Shown: positions 33,084 through 37,013 of the stretch, in pieces
Layout: every line of letters starts with the position of its first letter
Numbering within the stretch: the stretch's first letter is position 1
From: Desulfovibrio sp. An276
Lineage (GTDB): Bacteria; Desulfobacterota; Desulfovibrionia; Desulfovibrionales; Desulfovibrionaceae
NCBI RefSeq assembly: GCF_002159665.1
Contig: NZ_NFJC01000030.1
Location: 1-37,013, forward strand
Direction: 5' to 3'
DNA: 37,013 nt
Translations under genes and position numbers: made by a program
Notes under the pieces: model-generated
The model's database searches: none
Seen by the model: the letters and a program-made list of their open reading frames with translations, nothing else
Told to the model about the DNA's origin: nothing

Positions 33084-36000
33084 ATGCAGCGTTTTGTCCG
33101 GCCAGTGCTCTTTTGTCTTCTTGTCCTTGCCATCTTTATGTGCGCCTTCTACACACAAAGGGGCACAAGCTTTGTCAATCCCTTTATGCTCGGCAGGTAC
33201 GCGGACTTCGCGGCCAATTCTCCCCTGCTCTCGACTGTTCTGCTTGTGGTGAGCCTGCCTGCCGGCATCCTGGTCTTTCTTTTGCCGGAGTCCCAGGCCA
33301 TCACATTGGCCGTTTCCGACCTTGGCTTTGCCCTTGGACTCATTGTGAGCGTCTTTGCCCTGGCCGCAGCTTCGGGCACTGCCTGCACCCTGACAAGAGC
33401 CTTTCTGCAGTCTTCCATACATCGCTGGGTGGCAGCCCGCAGGCAGGCAGGCAAGAGCCTTCCAAGGCGCGCTGTGCTGCCCCTGGAGTACTGCCTCTTC
33501 CTCACTGTCCTTCTCCTTGTCCTCAACGTGCCTGTGGCCCTGGTGGGCCTTGTCCTTGGTATGTGCGGCATGCGCACCAAGGCCTTTTGCGTGGCAGCAG
33601 TGCCCATCCTCTTTGCCAGAGCTGCCATGGCTGGCCTTGCCACGGTCGAGGCGGGCTTTTTCACCCTCACACTGCTGATCCTCCTTGGCACTGTCCTTGC
33701 CGCAGGCTACCTCTACTGGGTTGCCATCCTCTTCAAGAAGCGCCGCCAGCACGACATGCACGAGGGCATCATGGCCCTCGTGGACTCCTCCGAACAGCTG
33801 CGCCAGGCAAGCAAGGGCGCTGATGCGCTGGACGCACTGCGCCTGGACGATCTGCCCCACGACGCACCAAGGGCAGCGCAGACAAGGGACAGCCTTGCCA
33901 TGGGCGGAACAAGCATATTGGTGTGCGTGCGCGACGAGGAGACCCCGGACGACGCGGCTGCCCTTGTGGTTGATGCAGCCAGAAGCCTTGAGATGCGCGT
34001 CATCACCTGTTCCATGTGCTCAGGTGACGGAAACCGTCCCCAGGGCTCCCCGCTTTCCCTTGAGCGCGACACCACACCCCTCGGGGGCTTTCGCGATGTG
34101 ACAAGGGTGGCTGACCTGGACGAGCTTTTCACACGCGCCTTCCAGGAGGGCGCAAGCCAGGTCCTTGCCGTGCGCCCTGTCACTGCCTACCTGCGCCGCG
34201 AGGCGCTGGCAGAGGCCCTTGAGGCCCTGCCTTCCGCAGGCCTTGTGCTGACCCCCCTTGCCGGGCCGGATCGCCAGTACTGTCTTGTTGGCCTTGCGCG
34301 CAGCCTCGGACGCGCCCGCTATACGCAAGGGGCCCTTGCCCACTGCACCTTTGCCTCGGACATTCCCTTTGCCCTCACAGGCTTTGCAAACCGTCCCCAT
34401 ATGCTTAGGCCCCTGCCGCAAGAGAGCGAGACAAGACCCCTTGTGAGCGTGGTTGTTGTCGCAGGCGAGCGCTCAACGACCCTTGCCAACACCATCTACT
34501 CCGCCCTGAAGGCCCCCTGGACCGAATGCGTGGCAGCCCTTCTGCCAGAGGCAGGGGAGATGGCAGAGGATGCGGGACGCACTGGTGCCAGGGTAGTACG
34601 CATCGAGAAGATGTCGGATTTGAACAGCGTGGTCGCGTCCCTTGCAGGAACCTACGTGCTCTTTGTGGCGGACTGCGTGCTCCTGCCGGACGACTTTGAC
34701 GAGGGTGTCTTAAGCACCATGGGCCAGGAGCGCGCTGTCCTTGGCGCCTTCTCGCTTCCGGCAAGCGTGCCCGCACTGCAGCGCACCCTGCGCTGGATTG
34801 GGTCTGCCGTAAAGCCAGGCCACGGCGCTGGCCCCTCCCTTGGGCAGGGCGTTTTCCTGAAGCGGAACTTCTTTGCCCATCTGGGCGGCTTCGAGGATGT
34901 GCCCGTGGCAGAGGCAGTGGCGCACCTTGTGAGCCACGCTGCCCTTGAGGGACGCATCATTGTGCACAACAGGCGCGTGCGCGCCCTGGAAAACGCGGCA
35001 CGGGAAGAACAGGAGAAAAAGGGGCTTTTGGCCCAGGCAAGGGAAGGCGTAGACAATATATTCGGCAAGAAGGCGCAAGGTGAGCAAGGGGAGCAGGAAG
35101 CCAGGGAAGACGCAGGGCCAGCGAGGCTTGAGCTCGGGCGCCAGGATCTGCGCGCCCAGGCCGCGGCCATGGTGGAGAACTGCGATCACTGCGGCCGCTG
35201 CACACACTTTTCTCCCATGCTGCACAAGCACGGCATGGACCTTTCGGATTTGCCCTCAAAGCCCCTGCTTGCCTGGCACTGCTTTATGTGCGGGGCCTGT
35301 ACGGCTGTGTGCGACAAGGGCATTGACGGGGTGAGCCTTGTGCGCCTTCTGCGCAAGAACCACGTGCAGACACACGGCAACCGCCTGGCAAGGCCCGGGC
35401 ACGGAAAGACCCTGTCCCTCTCACGCCTTGTCTCTGTCTTTGCAAAGAGTGCCAGGCCAGGCAAGAACCTGCTTCTGGATGCGGATTTTTGCTGCGTCTA
35501 TCCGAAGACAGCCCTGAAGCTTGCCCGCTTCATGCACGAGAACGGCCGCGGCGTCATCCTGGCCGAGAGCGGGGCTGCCATGGCAGACCTTGGCATGGAA
35601 GACGCAGCCCACAAGAAGGTCGCTTCCTTGCGCAAGGTCATGGAGGAGAAGGGGGTAACCGGCCTCTACGCCATAAGCCCAGTGACCCAGGCCTGGCTCA
35701 TTTCCAGGGGCATTGCCGTGGAGCCCGTGTACGTGGCCCTGCGCGAGCTCTTGCACCAGCCCATGAGCCTTGCTCCGTATCATGTGATGATCCCTTGCGC
35801 GGACAGGGGCAGGGAGGTCTTTGGCAAATCCCTGCAGCCTTTGCTCACAGGGGAATACAGGGTGATAGACATTCCCTGCTGCGGTGGCGGCGGCGAGGCA
35901 GCCGTGCTTGAACCGCAGCTTGCGGCAGCCCTGAAGAGGGCGGTCAAGTCCGTTTTGCGCAACGGCGAGCGTGTCCTCTCCTACTCGACCCATTGCGCGG

Positions 36001-36800
36001 AGAGTCTGAGCCGGGCCGGTGTGCCCACGGATCATGCGCTCTCGGCCCTGTTTGGGCTGCGCGAGCGTCCAAGGGCAGGCCTTGCCCAGGTGTCGTCCCT
36101 TGTGAAGACACTGGTGAGCGTGGCTGGCCTTGGTCAGGAAAAGGCCAGGGAGGCGGAAGGAACAGGGGACGAGCAGGAAGGCGCAAAGAATGAGGGCAGA
36201 GTCTCGCGCCTTTTCGGAAAGCTGCGCAGAAAGGAAGAGAGTGCAGCACCTTCCGCGGCAGCTCCCCTGGTCATAGACATGGATGGACCCTCTGCGTCCG
36301 AGCCAGAGTCTGTGCCAGCGCCCGAGGCTTTGTCCAGTGTCGAGAAGACTACCGTACAGGAGAGCGTATTGGAGAGCCAGGAGCCCGTGACGAATGCACC
36401 TGTGATGGAGGCGAGGGAAGAACAGGAGAGCCTGTCGGAAGTGCAGGATACAGCTGCCAGGGCAGAGGCTGCAGAACGCCTTGCAGACAGCGAGACGCAA
36501 GGCGAGGTGAGTGCGAACAGGCAGGTGCCTGTGTCGGAATCTGTGTCCGAACCTGTGACAGCGCAGGTGGTGGAACCGGTTGAGGAGAAGCCCGAAGCCG
36601 AGGCTTTGGCTGCCCCAAATAACGGGATGGGGCTTGACCTTGCTCCAGAGGCCGCGAAGGAAGACGCAAGCGTCCAGGAGGACGCCCCTGCAGCCGGCAT
36701 CGGGCAGACAGACAATCTTGCCAGGGCCGCGGAGCTTCGCCCCAGGCGCAGGGTGGCACGTCCCCGCTCGGCTGTCTCTTTGAAGAAGTTCAGAAGCTAG
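33084..36800 (+). CDS. Giant membrane fusion: two transferase-like domains + Fe-S + CCG domain
   Basis: A 1238-residue single frame. Residues 1-220: five or six membrane spans (about 8-25, 49-67, 76-98, 135-158, 163-185, 191-216). About 275-445: resembles DUF2064/TIGR04282 transferases (LDELFTRAFQEGASQVLAV, AGLVLTPLAGPDRQYCLVGL) but lacks the acidic GTDCP motif. About 452-632: resembles TIGR04283 glycosyltransferases (LGQGVFLKRNFFAHLGGFEDVPVAEAV), with the DxD replaced by ADCVLLP. About 700-745: ferredoxin-like, CDHCGRCTHFSP with Ser710 for the fourth Cys, and an intact CFMCGACTAVC (733-743). About 792-985: HdrB/GlpC-like CCG domain with Cys905, CCGGGG (932-933) and Cys971; its first half has lost its CCG. 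About 1000-1238: Glu/Ala/Pro-rich disordered tail with a basic end. ATG 33084 has AGGGG at 6 nt. Function unknown; probably membrane-bound electron transfer. Confidence 0.75.
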   Translation: MQRFVRPVLFCLLVLAIFMCAFYTQRGTSFVNPFMLGRYADFAANSPLLSTVLLVVSLPAGILVFLLPESQAITLAVSDLGFALGLIVSVFALAAASGTACTLTRAFLQSSIHRWVAARRQAGKSLPRRAVLPLEYCLFLTVLLLVLNVPVALVGLVLGMCGMRTKAFCVAAVPILFARAAMAGLATVEAGFFTLTLLILLGTVLAAGYLYWVAILFKKRRQHDMHEGIMALVDSSEQLRQASKGADALDALRLDDLPHDAPRAAQTRDSLAMGGTSILVCVRDEETPDDAAALVVDAARSLEMRVITCSMCSGDGNRPQGSPLSLERDTTPLGGFRDVTRVADLDELFTRAFQEGASQVLAVRPVTAYLRREALAEALEALPSAGLVLTPLAGPDRQYCLVGLARSLGRARYTQGALAHCTFASDIPFALTGFANRPHMLRPLPQESETRPLVSVVVVAGERSTTLANTIYSALKAPWTECVAALLPEAGEMAEDAGRTGARVVRIEKMSDLNSVVASLAGTYVLFVADCVLLPDDFDEGVLSTMGQERAVLGAFSLPASVPALQRTLRWIGSAVKPGHGAGPSLGQGVFLKRNFFAHLGGFEDVPVAEAVAHLVSHAALEGRIIVHNRRVRALENAAREEQEKKGLLAQAREGVDNIFGKKAQGEQGEQEAREDAGPARLELGRQDLRAQAAAMVENCDHCGRCTHFSPMLHKHGMDLSDLPSKPLLAWHCFMCGACTAVCDKGIDGVSLVRLLRKNHVQTHGNRLARPGHGKTLSLSRLVSVFAKSARPGKNLLLDADFCCVYPKTALKLARFMHENGRGVILAESGAAMADLGMEDAAHKKVASLRKVMEEKGVTGLYAISPVTQAWLISRGIAVEPVYVALRELLHQPMSLAPYHVMIPCADRGREVFGKSLQPLLTGEYRVIDIPCCGGGGEAAVLEPQLAAALKRAVKSVLRNGERVLSYSTHCAESLSRAGVPTDHALSALFGLRERPRAGLAQVSSLVKTLVSVAGLGQEKAREAEGTGDEQEGAKNEGRVSRLFGKLRRKEESAAPSAAAPLVIDMDGPSASEPESVPAPEALSSVEKTTVQESVLESQEPVTNAPVMEAREEQESLSEVQDTAARAEAAERLADSETQGEVSANRQVPVSESVSEPVTAQVVEPVEEKPEAEALAAPNNGMGLDLAPEAAKEDASVQEDAPAAGIGQTDNLARAAELRPRRRVARPRSAVSLKKFRS

Positions 36801-36838
36801 GGCGCAAGAACAGCGTCCATCAGGCTACAAGACGAGAG

Positions 36839-36878
36839 GAGCCTTCCCGAACCGCTATGCGGACCATTGGGAAGGCTC
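36839..36878 (+). terminator. Terminator-like hairpin after the giant gene
   Basis: GAGCCTTCCC / GGGAAGGCTC is a perfect 10-bp stem, with an inner CCG/CGG stem in the loop. The following sequence (TCTTGCTCT) is only weakly T-rich. Confidence 0.6.
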
Positions 36879-36910
36879 TCTTGCTCTGTGCGCCCGGCAT
36901 GGCGCTTGAC

Positions 36911-36937
36911 ATCCTCCCCCGCCTAAAGGCGGAGGAT
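36911..36937 (-). mobile_element. IS200/IS605-type right-end hairpin
   Basis: ATCCTCC / GGAGGAT pairs outside GCC / GGC with a TAAA loop and a three-base bulge. It lies 16 bp beyond the TnpB stop codon, and the minus strand continues ...GGATGTCAAG, as right ends of IS605-group elements do. In such elements this hairpin is also part of the 3' end of the TnpB guide (omega) RNA. Confidence 0.7.
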
Positions 36938-36953
36938 TCCCAGCGGAAACAAG

Positions 36954-37013
36954 CTAGCTTGATCCCTGGGCGGGTTCCGCTTCAACGAGGCAAGGAGCCT
37001 CTCCACAGGCTGT
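36954..37013 (-). CDS. IS605-family TnpB (OrfB), C-terminal 19 residues only
   Basis: The frame runs from the window edge to TAG at 36954-36956 and reads TACGEAPCLVEAEPAQGSS. The TACGE motif near the end is typical of TnpB C-termini, just after the last zinc-binding and RuvC segments. TnpB is an RNA-guided nuclease that keeps IS200/IS605 elements in place. The rest of the gene lies outside the window, so I cannot say whether it is intact or whether a TnpA transposase accompanies it. Confidence 0.75.
   Translation of the reverse strand, partial: TACGEAPCLVEAEPAQGSS

Noticed and set aside
1..37013. tRNA or rRNA genes
   Set aside because: I looked for T-loop (GTTCGA-type) and acceptor patterns in the intergenic gaps and saw none.

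Overview
The window is a GC-rich bacterial chromosome segment. Gene content and order (acpS-nnr-tsaE-lysC, proS-xseA, xseB-ispA-dxs, heterodisulfide-reductase-like and flavoredoxin-like proteins) fit a sulfate-reducing bacterium of the Desulfovibrionaceae. That assignment is inferred from family recognition, not from a marker gene.

Left end (1-1500): an AT-rich, gene-poor stretch with a hairpin resembling an IS200/IS605 right end and the C-terminal remnant of an IS66 transposase. Then a leftward housekeeping block (1529-6168): acpS, nnr (NAD(P)HX repair), tsaE, lysC and ridA. A rightward ugd (6425-7768) ends in a strong terminator. A leftward rhomboid protease and rpmB follow.

A rightward block (9596-15167) carries a GAF protein with a histidine-kinase-like dimerisation segment, then ispG, proS and xseA. 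Next is a single gene fusing pimeloyl-CoA synthetase to 8-amino-7-oxononanoate synthase (bioW-bioF). A low-GC island (about 17190-18900) lies between it and xseB. The island holds seven 67-bp tandem repeats with a palindromic core and a Fic-family AMP transferase. The rightward block resumes with xseB, a type I asparaginase, ispA, dxs and a degenerate glycerophosphodiesterase-like protein. With ispG this puts three isoprenoid genes in the window.

The accessory region 24376-29397 holds osmC, a PemK/ChpB-type toxin whose antitoxin is frameshifted at two homopolymer tracts, a small secreted protein, a DUF2325 gene behind a promoter with a 17-bp palindrome exactly in its spacer, a hairpin-rich intergenic stretch, and a leftward operon of secreted amidohydrolase, flavin reductase and secreted ABM-domain protein.

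Right end: ychF and a COG0731-type radical SAM protein (leftward), a pyridoxal-kinase-family gene starting at TTG, and a 1238-residue protein. That protein joins a multi-span membrane domain, two degenerate nucleotide-sugar-transferase-like domains, a ferredoxin-like domain, a CCG/HdrB-like domain and a long disordered tail. It is the most unusual gene here. The window closes with an IS200/IS605 right-end hairpin and the last 19 codons of a TnpB.
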